A stretch of 64,000 nt of DNA. Origin: SCTD01 sp963784675 (GTDB lineage: Bacteria; Actinomycetota; Actinomycetes; Mycobacteriales; SCTD01). The notes beneath the pieces were generated by a model. It was not told the origin of the DNA. It searched no databases and worked only from the letters and a program-made list of their open reading frames with translations. Made by a program: the position numbers and the translations under genes. The stretch covers positions 186,001 to 250,000 of the forward strand of contig CAWASE010000019.1 of NCBI GenBank assembly GCA_963784675.1, read 5' to 3'. Position 1 is the stretch's first letter. Each line of letters starts with the position of its first letter. Shown here one piece after another: positions 8,587 to 16,391 of this stretch.

Positions 8587-8622
8587 CAGCGACTGACAGC
8601 GACTGACAGCGACTGACAGCGA
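8575..8622 (+). repeat. 10-bp tandem repeat spanning the whiG stop codon
   Basis: Four perfect copies of GACTGACAGC (8581-8620), preceded by a partial copy GACAGC at 8575. The first full copy contains the whiG stop codon (GAC TGA). Since 10 is not a multiple of 3, gain or loss of units would place later TGA triplets in other frames while the first stop stays in place. Confidence 0.95.
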
Positions 8623-8672
8623 GGCCGGCGCGCTGCCAGGGAGCGTCGCGCGGCCGCGCTCCCAGGGATGGG

Positions 8673-9653
8673 TCACGCCGCCTCGTCGGGGACAGCGCGC
8701 AGATGGGGCTGGTAGGGCTGCGGCGGCGGGCCCGCCGGCCCGGAGACCGCATCCAACGGCGGCTCCGTCCGGGCCGCTGCTGCCGCTGCCGTCTCGGGTG
8801 GGGGCGGCGGTACGCCCGGTCGCCGGAGCAGCAGGATGCCGCCCAGCAGGGCTGCCACGGCCAGGGTCGCCGCCGGCACGTCCTCGCGCCCGAACCGGGG
8901 GGCGGACAGGGAGCGGTCGCGTGCCGGGGCCGGAGCATCGTGCGGGCCCGCGGCGTCCCGTCCCGGGTCGACGGCCTCGCGCAGAACCGGCCGCCCGGCC
9001 CGGGTCAGGCCGGCCGCTGACGCCGGGCCCGGCACCGCGCGGTCGGGCGGCCCGACCGGAAGCAGGGCAGCCGGCAGCGGCCCGGCGAGGGGAAGCAGCC
9101 GCACCGGCCCGCCGTCGACCAGGGCCACCGGGTCCAGGTACGCGTCGCCGCGGCGCAGGCCCCAGTGCAGGCAGGCCTGGACGGGGCAGCCGAGATGGCC
9201 ACCCACCAGCACCCCGATCCGGTCGCCGGCCCCGACCTGCGTGCCCACGGCGACGGTGGCGGACACCGGCTCATAGGTGGTCCTCAGCGCGCCGTGGACG
9301 ACCACCACGACACCGCGGCCGGCCAGCAGCCCCGCATAGGAGATGCGCCCGGCTCCGGCCGCCCGTACCGGTTGGTCGACGGCGCCCGGCAGATCGGCGC
9401 CGCGGTGCCCGATGCCGTAGCGGTGCGCCGGCGGGGCGAAAGGCGCGGAGACCGTGTGCGCTCCGCTGAGCGGCCAGAGCCAGGTCGGCGTGGCTGCCGC
9501 CGCCGCCGTCACGCCCGCCGCCGTCACACCCGCTGCTGCTGCCGTCGCGCTCAGGAACATCACGAGCCGGGCGACCGTCATGAGCACAGCCCGGCCCCGC
9601 CCCGCCGTCCGTACCGGGAGCCCTGCGGCACGCACCTCACCCGGACCGTCCAT
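8673..9653 (-). CDS. Secreted M23 (LytM-like) peptidase-family protein
   Basis: A 326-residue exported protein at the usual actinobacterial place between whiG and rpsB. An excellent ribosome binding site (AAGGAGGTGA) 6 bases before the ATG at 9653 decides the start; a hydrophobic signal segment follows at residues about 25-55. The M23 core has His83 and Asp87 (HRGADL) and His163 (CLHWGLRRG), the three zinc ligands. The first His of the usual HxH motif is Cys161, so catalytic activity is uncertain. After a Pro/Arg-rich region there is a second hydrophobic stretch (residues about 270-290), possibly a C-terminal anchor. It runs convergent to whiG. Confidence 0.85.
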   Translation of the reverse strand: MDGPGEVRAAGLPVRTAGRGRAVLMTVARLVMFLSATAAAAGVTAAGVTAAAAATPTWLWPLSGAHTVSAPFAPPAHRYGIGHRGADLPGAVDQPVRAAGAGRISYAGLLAGRGVVVVVHGALRTTYEPVSATVAVGTQVGAGDRIGVLVGGHLGCPVQACLHWGLRRGDAYLDPVALVDGGPVRLLPLAGPLPAALLPVGPPDRAVPGPASAAGLTRAGRPVLREAVDPGRDAAGPHDAPAPARDRSLSAPRFGREDVPAATLAVAALLGGILLLRRPGVPPPPPETAAAAAARTEPPLDAVSGPAGPPPQPYQPHLRAVPDEAA

Positions 9654-9939
9654 CCGTCACCTCCTTCGTCCCGACGGACGGTGCCCCCGCCTTCGACGCC
9701 GGGCCAGGCCGCAGCGGCGATCTGTGGACAGTCCACGCACCGGCGTACACTCAGGCGGCGACCCGGATGTCCGGGACGCCTCCGGCTGACCGTCGCTCGT
9801 CCCTGCAGGCCCGACGGGCAGCACCCCGCTCGATCTCGTCGCCCCCGACCGGGGGTGGCGGACCACCGACCGCCGCGCGACCGACCCGCCTGAAACCAGT
9901 GGGTCGCCTCGACGCGGGGCACCACCGGAAGGCTCCACC

Positions 9940-10896
9940 ATGGCCGTCGTCGGCATGCGTCAGCTCATCGAGAGCGGCGCCCATTTCGGGCACCAGACCA
10001 AGCGCTGGAACCCGAAGATGAAGCGCTTCATCCTCACTGAGCGCAACGGGATCTACATCATCGACCTGACCCAGACCCTGGGTTACATCGACCGCGCGTA
10101 CGACTTCGTCAAGGAGACCGTCGCGCACGGCGGCACGATCATGTTCGTCGGCACCAAGCGCCAGGCGCAGGAGCCGATCGCCGAGCAGGCCACCCGCGTC
10201 GGCATGCCCTACGTCACCGAGCGCTGGCTCGGCGGCATGCTCACCAACTTCCAGACCGTCTACAAGCGGCTGCAGCGCCTGAAGGAGCTCGAGCTCATCG
10301 AGACCACCGGTGGGCAGACCGTGCTGACGAAGAAGGAGGCGCTGGTGCTCAGCCGCGAGCGCATCAAGCTGCAGCGCACCCTCGGCGGCATCCGCGAGAT
10401 GACCCGGACCCCGAGCGCCATCTGGATCGTCGACACGAACAAGGAGCACCTCGCGGTCAACGAGGCGCGCAAGCTGGGCATCCCGGTGGTGGCCATCCTG
10501 GACACCAACTGCGACCCCGACGTCGTCGACTACAAGATCCCGGGCAACGACGACGCGATCCGCTCCATCGGCACCCTGACCCGCGTCATCGCCGACGCCG
10601 TCGCCGAGGGCCTGATGGCCCGCGCCGGCGCCAGCGCCAACGACGAGAAGCCGGCCGGTCAGCTCGGCGGCGACGAGCCCCTGCCCGACTGGGAGAAGGA
10701 GCTGCTGTCCGGCCAGGCCGCCCAGGCTGCCGGCGTGGCTGCCGGCGAGACCCTGCCGAGCGCGGGCTGGGCCGAGCCCGTCGCCGGTGCCGCCGGCGAG
10801 CAGGCTCCCGCCGTCACGCCGGCCGCGGCTCCCGTCGAGAGCGCCGCTCCCGCCGAGAGTCCCGCCGCCGAGACGCCCGCCGCACCGCAGCAGTAG
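9940..10896 (+). CDS. rpsB: 30S ribosomal protein S2
   Basis: Small-subunit protein S2, 318 residues. Family motifs are clear: GAHFGHQTKRWNPKM, IIDLTQTL, MFVGTKRQAQ, ERWLGGMLTNF, IVDTNKEHLAVNEARKLGIPVVAILDTNCDPD. About 70 C-terminal residues beyond the conserved core are Ala/Pro/Glu-rich, an extension seen in several actinobacteria. A GGAAGG Shine-Dalgarno precedes the ATG. A strong hairpin follows before tsf. Confidence 0.98.
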   Translation: MAVVGMRQLIESGAHFGHQTKRWNPKMKRFILTERNGIYIIDLTQTLGYIDRAYDFVKETVAHGGTIMFVGTKRQAQEPIAEQATRVGMPYVTERWLGGMLTNFQTVYKRLQRLKELELIETTGGQTVLTKKEALVLSRERIKLQRTLGGIREMTRTPSAIWIVDTNKEHLAVNEARKLGIPVVAILDTNCDPDVVDYKIPGNDDAIRSIGTLTRVIADAVAEGLMARAGASANDEKPAGQLGGDEPLPDWEKELLSGQAAQAAGVAAGETLPSAGWAEPVAGAAGEQAPAVTPAAAPVESAAPAESPAAETPAAPQQ

Positions 10897-10904
10897 CCCG
10901 TCCG

Positions 10905-10936
10905 GACGGGTCCGGCGCCACCGCGCCGGACCCGTC
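10905..10936 (+). terminator. Strong hairpin between rpsB and tsf
   Basis: Perfect 14-bp inverted repeat, GACGGGTCCGGCGC (10905-10918) and its complement (10923-10936), with a 4-base loop, 9 bases after the rpsB stop. There is no T-run. In an rpsB-tsf operon it is more likely an attenuator or processing site than a full terminator. Confidence 0.7.
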
Positions 10937-11006
10937 GGCACGTCCCCCGTCCTCCCCGCTGCAGGCCGATCGCCTGCGCCCGGGACACACCTTCAGGAGA
11001 TCCAGC

Positions 11007-11834
11007 ATGGCTTCCATCAGCGCCGCAGACATCAAGAAGCTGCGCTCCGCCACCGGTGCGGGCATGACCGACTGCAAGAACGCGCTCGTCGAGGCCGACG
11101 GCGACTACGACAAGGCCGTCGAGTTCCTGCGCATCAAGGGCCTGAAGGGGGTCGCCAAGCGCGAGGACCGCGCCGCGTCCAACGGGCTGGTGGTCGTCAA
11201 GAGCGACGGCACGACCAAGGCCACCATGCTCGAGCTCGCCTGCGAGACCGACTTCGTCGCCAAGAGCGACAACTTCCAGGCGCTGGCGGAGAAGGTCATC
11301 ACGGCCGCGTTCGGCGCCTCCGACGTCGCGTCCCTGCAGTCGGTGGAGATCGACGGCAAGCCGCTGAGCGAGGTCCTCACCGACGCCAACGCCGCGATGG
11401 GCGAGAAGATCGAGGTGCGCCGCGTCGTCACCTTCCAGGGCGCGCACGTCGGCTCCTACCTGCACAAGACCAACCCCGACCTGCCGCCGCAGCTGGGCGT
11501 GCTCGTCGAGCTCACCGGCGACAGCCCGGAGGTCGCGAAGGACGTCGCGCAGCACGTCGCGGCGTTCTCGCCGACCTACGTCTCGCGCGAGGAGGTGCCG
11601 GCAGACGTCGTCGCCAAGGAGCGCGAGATCGCCGAGGCCACCGCGAAGGAAGAGGGCAAGCCGGAGGCGGCCATGGCCAAGATCGTCGAGGGTCGCGTCA
11701 ACGGCTTCTTCAAGGACTCCGTCGTGCTCGAGCAGGCGTTCGCCAAGGACAGCAAGAAGACGGTCGCCAAGGTGCTCGAGGAGGCCGGCGTGCAGCTCAC
11801 CGGCTTCGCGCGCTTCAAGGTCGGCCAGGCCTGA
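11007..11834 (+). CDS. tsf: Elongation factor Ts
   Basis: Nucleotide exchange factor for EF-Tu, 275 residues, usual length. The N-terminal UBA-like region (KKLRSATGAGMTDCKNAL) and the TDFVAKSDNF motif that contacts EF-Tu are present, with both dimerisation-domain repeats and the C-terminal module (VLEEAGVQLTGFARFKVGQA). The ATG follows an AGGAG motif. It is transcribed after rpsB and upstream of pyrH, the near-universal order. Confidence 0.98.
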   Translation: MASISAADIKKLRSATGAGMTDCKNALVEADGDYDKAVEFLRIKGLKGVAKREDRAASNGLVVVKSDGTTKATMLELACETDFVAKSDNFQALAEKVITAAFGASDVASLQSVEIDGKPLSEVLTDANAAMGEKIEVRRVVTFQGAHVGSYLHKTNPDLPPQLGVLVELTGDSPEVAKDVAQHVAAFSPTYVSREEVPADVVAKEREIAEATAKEEGKPEAAMAKIVEGRVNGFFKDSVVLEQAFAKDSKKTVAKVLEEAGVQLTGFARFKVGQA

Positions 11835-11840
11835 GCCCGG

Positions 11841-11878
11841 GTCGCCGGTCCGGCTGCGCGATGGTCCGGACCGGCGAC
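11841..11878 (+). terminator. Hairpin after tsf
   Basis: Perfect 13-bp inverted repeat GTCGCCGGTCCGG (11841-11853) with CCGGACCGGCGAC (11866-11878) and a 12-base loop, 7 bases after the tsf stop. No T-run follows. The right arm abuts a TAGGTT hexamer, so termination of tsf and a new start for pyrH may be adjacent. Confidence 0.65.
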
Positions 11879-11884
11879 TAGGTT
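11879..11884 (+). promoter_or_regulatory. Possible -10 hexamer TAGGTT upstream of pyrH
   Basis: TAGGTT (TANNNT form) directly follows the tsf hairpin and lies 49 bases before the pyrH GTG, leaving room for a leader containing an AGGAGG ribosome binding site. The -35 region would fall inside the hairpin. Confidence 0.35.
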
Positions 11885-11933
11885 CGCCCCTGGGCCCGTC
11901 CGACCCACCCCGTCCGAGCAGGAGGCCGCCGCC

Positions 11934-12680
11934 GTGGTGAACACCGACCTGGAGCCCGTCGGGCCGCACCGCCGGGTGCTGCTCAAGCTGTCCGGCGAAG
12001 TCTTCGGCGGCGGGGCCGTGGGCCTGGACCTCGACGTCGTCTCCGACATCGCCCGCCAGGTGGCCGAGGTGGTGCGTGCCGGCACCCAGGTGGCGATCGT
12101 CGTCGGTGGCGGCAACTTCTTCCGCGGCGCGGAGATCGCTCAGCGCGGCATGGACCGGGCGCGCGCCGACTACATGGGCATGCTCGGCACCGTCATGAAC
12201 TGCCTCGCGCTGCAGGACCTGCTCGAGCAGGTGGGCGTCGAGACGCGCGTGCAGACGGCCATCACCATGGGGCAGGTCGCCGAGCCGTACATCCCGCGGC
12301 GTGCGATGCGGCACCTGGACAAGGGCCGGGTGGTCATCTTCGGCGCCGGCGCGGGCATGCCGTTCTTCTCCACCGACACCGTCGCCGCGCAGCGGGCGCT
12401 GGAGATCGGCTGCGGGGTGCTGCTCATGGCCAAGACGATCGACGGCGTCTACGACGCGGACCCGAGGGACAACCCCGACGCCGTCAAGTTCGACCACGTC
12501 ACCTACGGCGAGGTGCTCAGCCGCGACCTGCGGGTCGCCGACGCCGCCGCCTTCAGCCTGTGCATGGACAACCACCTGCCCATCGTGGTGTTCAACCTGA
12601 TGGAGGACGGCAACATCGGCCGAGCGGTGCGCGGTGAGAAGATCGGCACCCTGGTCAGCGACAACGGAGACGCCACATGA
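11934..12680 (+). CDS. pyrH: UMP kinase
   Basis: Phosphorylates UMP to UDP in pyrimidine synthesis; a hexameric cytoplasmic enzyme unrelated to eukaryotic UMP/CMP kinases. The 248-residue protein has KLSGEVFGG, VVGGGNFFRGAE, the GMLGTVMNCLAL helix, and IDGVYDADPR near the C-terminal ATP site. GTG start at 11934 with AGGAGG 8 bases upstream. The stop overlaps the frr ATG (ATGA). Confidence 0.97.
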   Translation: MVNTDLEPVGPHRRVLLKLSGEVFGGGAVGLDLDVVSDIARQVAEVVRAGTQVAIVVGGGNFFRGAEIAQRGMDRARADYMGMLGTVMNCLALQDLLEQVGVETRVQTAITMGQVAEPYIPRRAMRHLDKGRVVIFGAGAGMPFFSTDTVAAQRALEIGCGVLLMAKTIDGVYDADPRDNPDAVKFDHVTYGEVLSRDLRVADAAAFSLCMDNHLPIVVFNLMEDGNIGRAVRGEKIGTLVSDNGDAT

Positions 12681-13234
12681 TCGACGAGACCCTGCTCGAT
12701 GCCGAGGAGCGGATGGAGAAGGCCGTCACCGTCGCCAAGGACGACTTCGGCGGCATCCGCACCGGCCGGGCCACCCCGCAGATGTTCCAGAAGATCGTCG
12801 TCGACTACTACGGCGCGATGACGCCGATCGTGCAGCTCGCCTCGCTGTCGGTGCCGGAGCCGCGGATGGCCGTCATCGCCCCTTACGACAAGCAGACCCT
12901 CGGCGTCATCGAGCGTGCGATCCGTGACTCCGACCTGGGCGTCAACCCCAGCAACGACGGCAACATCATCCGGATCAGCTTCCCGCAGCTGACCGAGGAG
13001 CGGCGTCGCGAGTTCATCAAGGTCGCGCGCAGCAAGGCCGAGGACGCCCGCATCTCGATCCGCAACATCCGCCGCAAGGCCAAGGAAGAGCTCGACCGCC
13101 TGGTCAAGGACGGCGAGACCGGCGAGGACGAGGTCGCCCGCGCCGAGAAGGAGCTCGAGAAGGTCACCGGGCAGTACGTCGGCAACGTCGACGACCTGCT
13201 CCGGCACAAGGAAGCCGAGCTGCTCGAGGTGTGA
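12677..13234 (+). CDS. frr: Ribosome recycling factor
   Basis: Splits post-termination ribosomes with EF-G. The 185-residue length matches the family, with FGGIRTGRATPQMFQKIVVDYYG, VIERAIRDSDLGVNPSNDG, RISFPQLTEERRREF and the long coiled C-terminal helix. It overlaps pyrH by 4 bases (ATGA) and cdsA by 4 bases (GTGA), so pyrH-frr-cdsA are translationally coupled. Confidence 0.98.
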   Translation: MIDETLLDAEERMEKAVTVAKDDFGGIRTGRATPQMFQKIVVDYYGAMTPIVQLASLSVPEPRMAVIAPYDKQTLGVIERAIRDSDLGVNPSNDGNIIRISFPQLTEERRREFIKVARSKAEDARISIRNIRRKAKEELDRLVKDGETGEDEVARAEKELEKVTGQYVGNVDDLLRHKEAELLEV

Positions 13235-14244
13235 GCGCCTCCGACGTGACCGACCCCGCCGCCGAGACCGCCGACCCGCCCGTCGCGGTCGGCCCGCCCG
13301 CCGACACCCGCGTCGGCGGTGCTCCGTCGTCCGTCCAGGACCGGGTCGACGGGTCTGCGGGCCCGGTCGAGGCGGTGCTGGAGGCGATCGACACCGCGCC
13401 CGCTCCGCCCGAGGGCGTGCCGGCCAAGGGCGGCCCGGGCAAGGCCGGTCGCAACCTGCCGGCGGCCATCGCCGTCGGGCTGGGCCTGGGCGCTATCATC
13501 ACCGTGCCGCTGTTCTCGCCCTACCGGTGGATCTTCGTCGTCGTGCTGGCGGGGGCCGCCACCCTCGGCACCTACGAGGTGGTCAAGGCGCTGCGGACGC
13601 TCGGCGCCCGGCCGCCGCTGCCGCCGCTGCTGGTCGGCGGCGTCGCGATGGTCGTCCTGGCCTACCGCGAAGGCGCGGACCTGCTGTTCCTGTCGCTGGT
13701 GCTCACGCTGCTGGCGTGCGTCGTGCTGCGGCTGGCCGACCCGGTCGAGGGCTATCTGCGCGACGTCACCGCCGCGACCTTCACCGCGGCCTACGTCCCG
13801 TTCCTGGTCGGCTTCGCCGCGCTGATGACGATCCCGCCGGACGGGCCCCGCCGGGTGACGGCCTACATCGCGGTCGTCGTCTGCAGCGACGTCGGTGGCT
13901 ACGCCGCCGGGGTGCTGTTCGGCAAGCATCCGATGGCACCGACCGTATCGCCGAAGAAGTCGTGGGAGGGCTTCGCCGGCTCGTTGACCGCGTGCGCCGT
14001 CGCCGGAGCGATCTTCTTCGGCACGCTGTTCGACGTGTCGCCGCTGCTCGGCGTGGTCTACGGGCTGGTCGTCGTCTGCACCGCCACCCTGGGCGACCTC
14101 GGCGAGTCGATGATCAAGCGTGACATCGGCATCAAGGACATGGGCAACCTGCTGCCGGGCCACGGCGGCATCATGGACCGGCTGGACTCGCTGCTGCCGA
14201 CCGCGCCGGTCGCCTACCTGCTGCTGGCCGCGTTCGTCCGCTGA
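13231..14244 (+). CDS. cdsA: Phosphatidate cytidylyltransferase (CDP-diglyceride synthase)
   Basis: Makes CDP-diacylglycerol from phosphatidic acid and CTP at the membrane. The 337-residue protein has about 75 disordered N-terminal residues, then multiple membrane segments, and the C-terminal family signature: KKSWEGFAGS, LGDLGESMIKRDIGIKDMG and LPGHGGIMDRLDSLL. The GTG start overlaps the frr stop. Genes pyrH-frr-cdsA form one operon, as in other actinobacteria. Confidence 0.95.
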   Translation: MSASDVTDPAAETADPPVAVGPPADTRVGGAPSSVQDRVDGSAGPVEAVLEAIDTAPAPPEGVPAKGGPGKAGRNLPAAIAVGLGLGAIITVPLFSPYRWIFVVVLAGAATLGTYEVVKALRTLGARPPLPPLLVGGVAMVVLAYREGADLLFLSLVLTLLACVVLRLADPVEGYLRDVTAATFTAAYVPFLVGFAALMTIPPDGPRRVTAYIAVVVCSDVGGYAAGVLFGKHPMAPTVSPKKSWEGFAGSLTACAVAGAIFFGTLFDVSPLLGVVYGLVVVCTATLGDLGESMIKRDIGIKDMGNLLPGHGGIMDRLDSLLPTAPVAYLLLAAFVR

Positions 14245-14263
14245 GCCGGACCCGTCCCGGCCG

Positions 14264-14269
14264 TAGGCT
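14264..14269 (+). promoter_or_regulatory. Possible -10 hexamer TAGGCT, leaderless rlmN
   Basis: TAGGCT ends 9 bases before the rlmN GTG, and no Shine-Dalgarno is visible, which fits a leaderless transcript. No clear -35 element. Confidence 0.4.
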
Positions 14270-14278
14270 GGCAGCACT

Positions 14279-15370
14279 GTGACCACCCCTCGCACGCCCC
14301 TGCCGCTCGTGTTCGAGATCCCCAAGCGGGCCCTGCCGCCGCGCCACCTGGCCGACCTGGACGTCGCCGGACGGCGCGAAGCGGTCCTCGCGCTGGGGGA
14401 GAAGGCCTTCCGGGCCGAGCAGCTGTCGCGGCACTACTTCGCCGGCCACCTGCCCGAGCAGATGACCGACCTGTCGGCGCCGCTGCGGGACAAGCTCGCG
14501 GGCGACCTGCTGCCGCCCCTGCTCAGCGTCGTCCGGACGATCAGCTGCGACGAGGGGATGACGGAGAAGACGCTCTGGCGCGGGCACGACGGCACGCTGG
14601 TGGAGTCGGTGCTCATGCGCTACCCGGAGCGCACGACCGTGTGCGTGAGCAGCCAGGCCGGCTGTGGCATGGCCTGCCCCTTCTGCGCCACCGGGCAGGC
14701 CGGCCTGACCCGCAACCTGTCGGCGGCGGAGATCACCGAGCAGGTCGTCGCTGCCCAGCGCACCGAGGCGGCGCGCGGCGGGCGGGTCAGCAACGTCGTG
14801 TTCATGGGCATGGGCGAGCCGCTGGCGAACTACTCGCGGGTGCTCGGCGCCGTCCGGCGCATCACCGACGCGGCCCCGCACGGGGTCGGCATCGGTCAGC
14901 GCAACCTCGTCGTCTCGACCGTCGGGCTCGTCCCGGCGATCCGGCGCCTCACGCAGGAAGGGCTGCAGGTCACGCTGGCTCTGAGCCTGCACGCGCCGGA
15001 CGACGAGCTGCGCGACACCTTCGTGCCGGTCAACACCCGCTGGCCGGTGCGCGAGGTGCTGGAGGCGGCGCTGGCCTACACCCGCGAGACGGGCCGACGG
15101 CTGTCCATCGAGTACGCCCTGATCCGCGGGGTGAACGACCAGCCCTGGCGGGCCGACCTGCTGGCCAAGCGGCTGTCGGGCAAGCTCGTCCACGTCAACC
15201 TCATCCCGCTGAACCCGACGCCGGGCAGCGAGTGGGACGCCAGCCCCAAGCCGGTCGAGCAGGAGTTCGTCCGTCGGCTGCGCAACGCGGGCGTCAACGC
15301 CACCGTCCGCGACACCCGCGGCCGCGAGATCGCCGGAGCCTGCGGCCAGCTGTCGGCCGCGGAAGTCTGA
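14279..15370 (+). CDS. rlmN: Dual-specificity RNA methyltransferase RlmN
   Basis: Radical-SAM enzyme that methylates C2 of A2503 in 23S rRNA and A37 in some tRNAs. The 363-residue protein has the CGMACPFC motif (CxxxCxxC, residues about 129-136) that holds the 4Fe-4S cluster, FMGMGEPLANY for SAM binding, STVGLVPAIRRL, and HVNLIPLNPTPGSEW. A conserved Cys in the C-terminal tail (AGACGQL) is expected to take part in catalysis. GTG start preceded by TAGGCT. It usually follows cdsA in actinobacteria. Confidence 0.96.
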   Translation: MTTPRTPLPLVFEIPKRALPPRHLADLDVAGRREAVLALGEKAFRAEQLSRHYFAGHLPEQMTDLSAPLRDKLAGDLLPPLLSVVRTISCDEGMTEKTLWRGHDGTLVESVLMRYPERTTVCVSSQAGCGMACPFCATGQAGLTRNLSAAEITEQVVAAQRTEAARGGRVSNVVFMGMGEPLANYSRVLGAVRRITDAAPHGVGIGQRNLVVSTVGLVPAIRRLTQEGLQVTLALSLHAPDDELRDTFVPVNTRWPVREVLEAALAYTRETGRRLSIEYALIRGVNDQPWRADLLAKRLSGKLVHVNLIPLNPTPGSEWDASPKPVEQEFVRRLRNAGVNATVRDTRGREIAGACGQLSAAEV

Positions 15371-15395
15371 CGCCGCCGCTGGCAGACTGCGGGTC

Positions 15396-15859
15396 ATGGA
15401 GCAGAGCCCGTCGGATCGGCTGTGGGCGCGGTGGGACGAGGTGCTGGCCGACGACGTCGACGCGCGGACCTTCCTCCCCCCGCGGCCCGGGATCCGCAGA
15501 CGATCGCCCGGACCGGTCTGCGCCTGCAGGCCGGGACGGCGTTGCGCGATGCCGTCGCCGATCTCCTGGACGACCTGCGCTGGGCCCGGGGGAGCAGCGA
15601 TGTCCGGTCGCGGCTGGCCGAGGAGCCGGTCCGCGTCGCTCCGCGGGCGGACGCCCTCCTGGGCGCCCTGGCCGAGCACATCAGCGCCCAGCACGGGATG
15701 GGAGCACCCGCCTGGTCGCAGGCGCCTGACCGCTTCCTGGCTCAGTTCTGGTTCCCTTCCAATACGCCCGCCTTGGACGCCCGCGCCGTCGTGGAGAGTC
15801 CGGCGGCCTTCCGTCGCCGCAACATCTTCGTGAGCGCCCGGGCCCTGGTGCGCGTCTGA
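15396..15859 (+). pseudogene. Partner protein of the nucleotidyltransferase, frame-broken
   Basis: Upstream member of a two-gene module. The ATG at 15396 opens MEQSPSDRLWARWDEVLADD in one frame; after the C-run near 15476-15481 the coding-like sequence continues in another frame (ARDPQTIARTGLRLQAGTAL ... AFRRRNIFVSARALVRV) to the stop at 15857-15859. One missing or two extra C would restore a protein of about 154 residues. The stop overlaps the next start as TGATG. I recall similar small partner proteins ahead of DUF6036-type nucleotidyltransferases, but the function is not assigned. It is either a sequencing error at a homopolymer or a real defect. Confidence 0.6.
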
Positions 15860-16371
15860 TGGACCGGGCAGAGATCGTGGCGGCGCTCACCGACCTGGGC
15901 GCCGAGCTCGCCGCAGGAGGCGTGCTGGCTGATCTCTACGTCGTGGGCGGTGCGGCGGTGGCGCTGGCTTATGACGACCGCCGGGCCACCCGCGACGTCG
16001 ACGCCGTGTTCGCACCCAAGGCCGAGGTGTATGCCGCCGCGCAGCGAGTCGCGGAGCGGCGTGGGCTCCCGGACGGCTGGCTCAACGACGCTGTCAAGGG
16101 CTTCCTGCACGGTCCGGACCGGTGGCCGACCACGGTCCTGGACCTGCCCGGCTTGCGGGTCGAGGTCGCGAGCCCGCAGGCAGTCCTGGTGCTCAAGGCA
16201 CTGGCGCACCGGATCGGCGAGGACGACGACGACCTGCGGCTGCTGGCCGCGATGGTGGGGATGGACGCGTCGGCTGTGCTCGACCTCGTCGAGCAGACGG
16301 CCGGAGACCGCTGGCTCACGCCGCAGGTGCGGTTCTTCGTCGAGGCAGCGCTGGACCCTGGCACCCGCTGA
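15859..16371 (+). CDS. Nucleotidyltransferase-fold protein (DUF6036/AbiEii-like)
   Basis: A 170-residue protein with a minimal nucleotidyltransferase core: LADLYVVGGAAVALAY, then RRATRDVDAVF, i.e. the GG...DxD pattern used to bind metal and nucleotide, followed by the LRVEVASPQAVLVLKALAHR segment common to AbiEii/DUF6036 proteins. Such proteins often act as toxins or tRNA-modifying enzymes in two-gene toxin-antitoxin-like modules. Its start overlaps the preceding stop (TGATG), showing the pair is coupled. The pair interrupts the otherwise housekeeping rlmN-dxr interval, which suggests acquisition. The toxin role is inference. Confidence 0.7.
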   Translation: MDRAEIVAALTDLGAELAAGGVLADLYVVGGAAVALAYDDRRATRDVDAVFAPKAEVYAAAQRVAERRGLPDGWLNDAVKGFLHGPDRWPTTVLDLPGLRVEVASPQAVLVLKALAHRIGEDDDDLRLLAAMVGMDASAVLDLVEQTAGDRWLTPQVRFFVEAALDPGTR

Positions 16372-16391
16372 GTCCCGCGTCGCAGCCCGTC

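Noticed and set aside
8575..8622. CRISPR-like repeat array
   Set aside because: Units are 10 bases with no spacers, so this is a simple tandem repeat.
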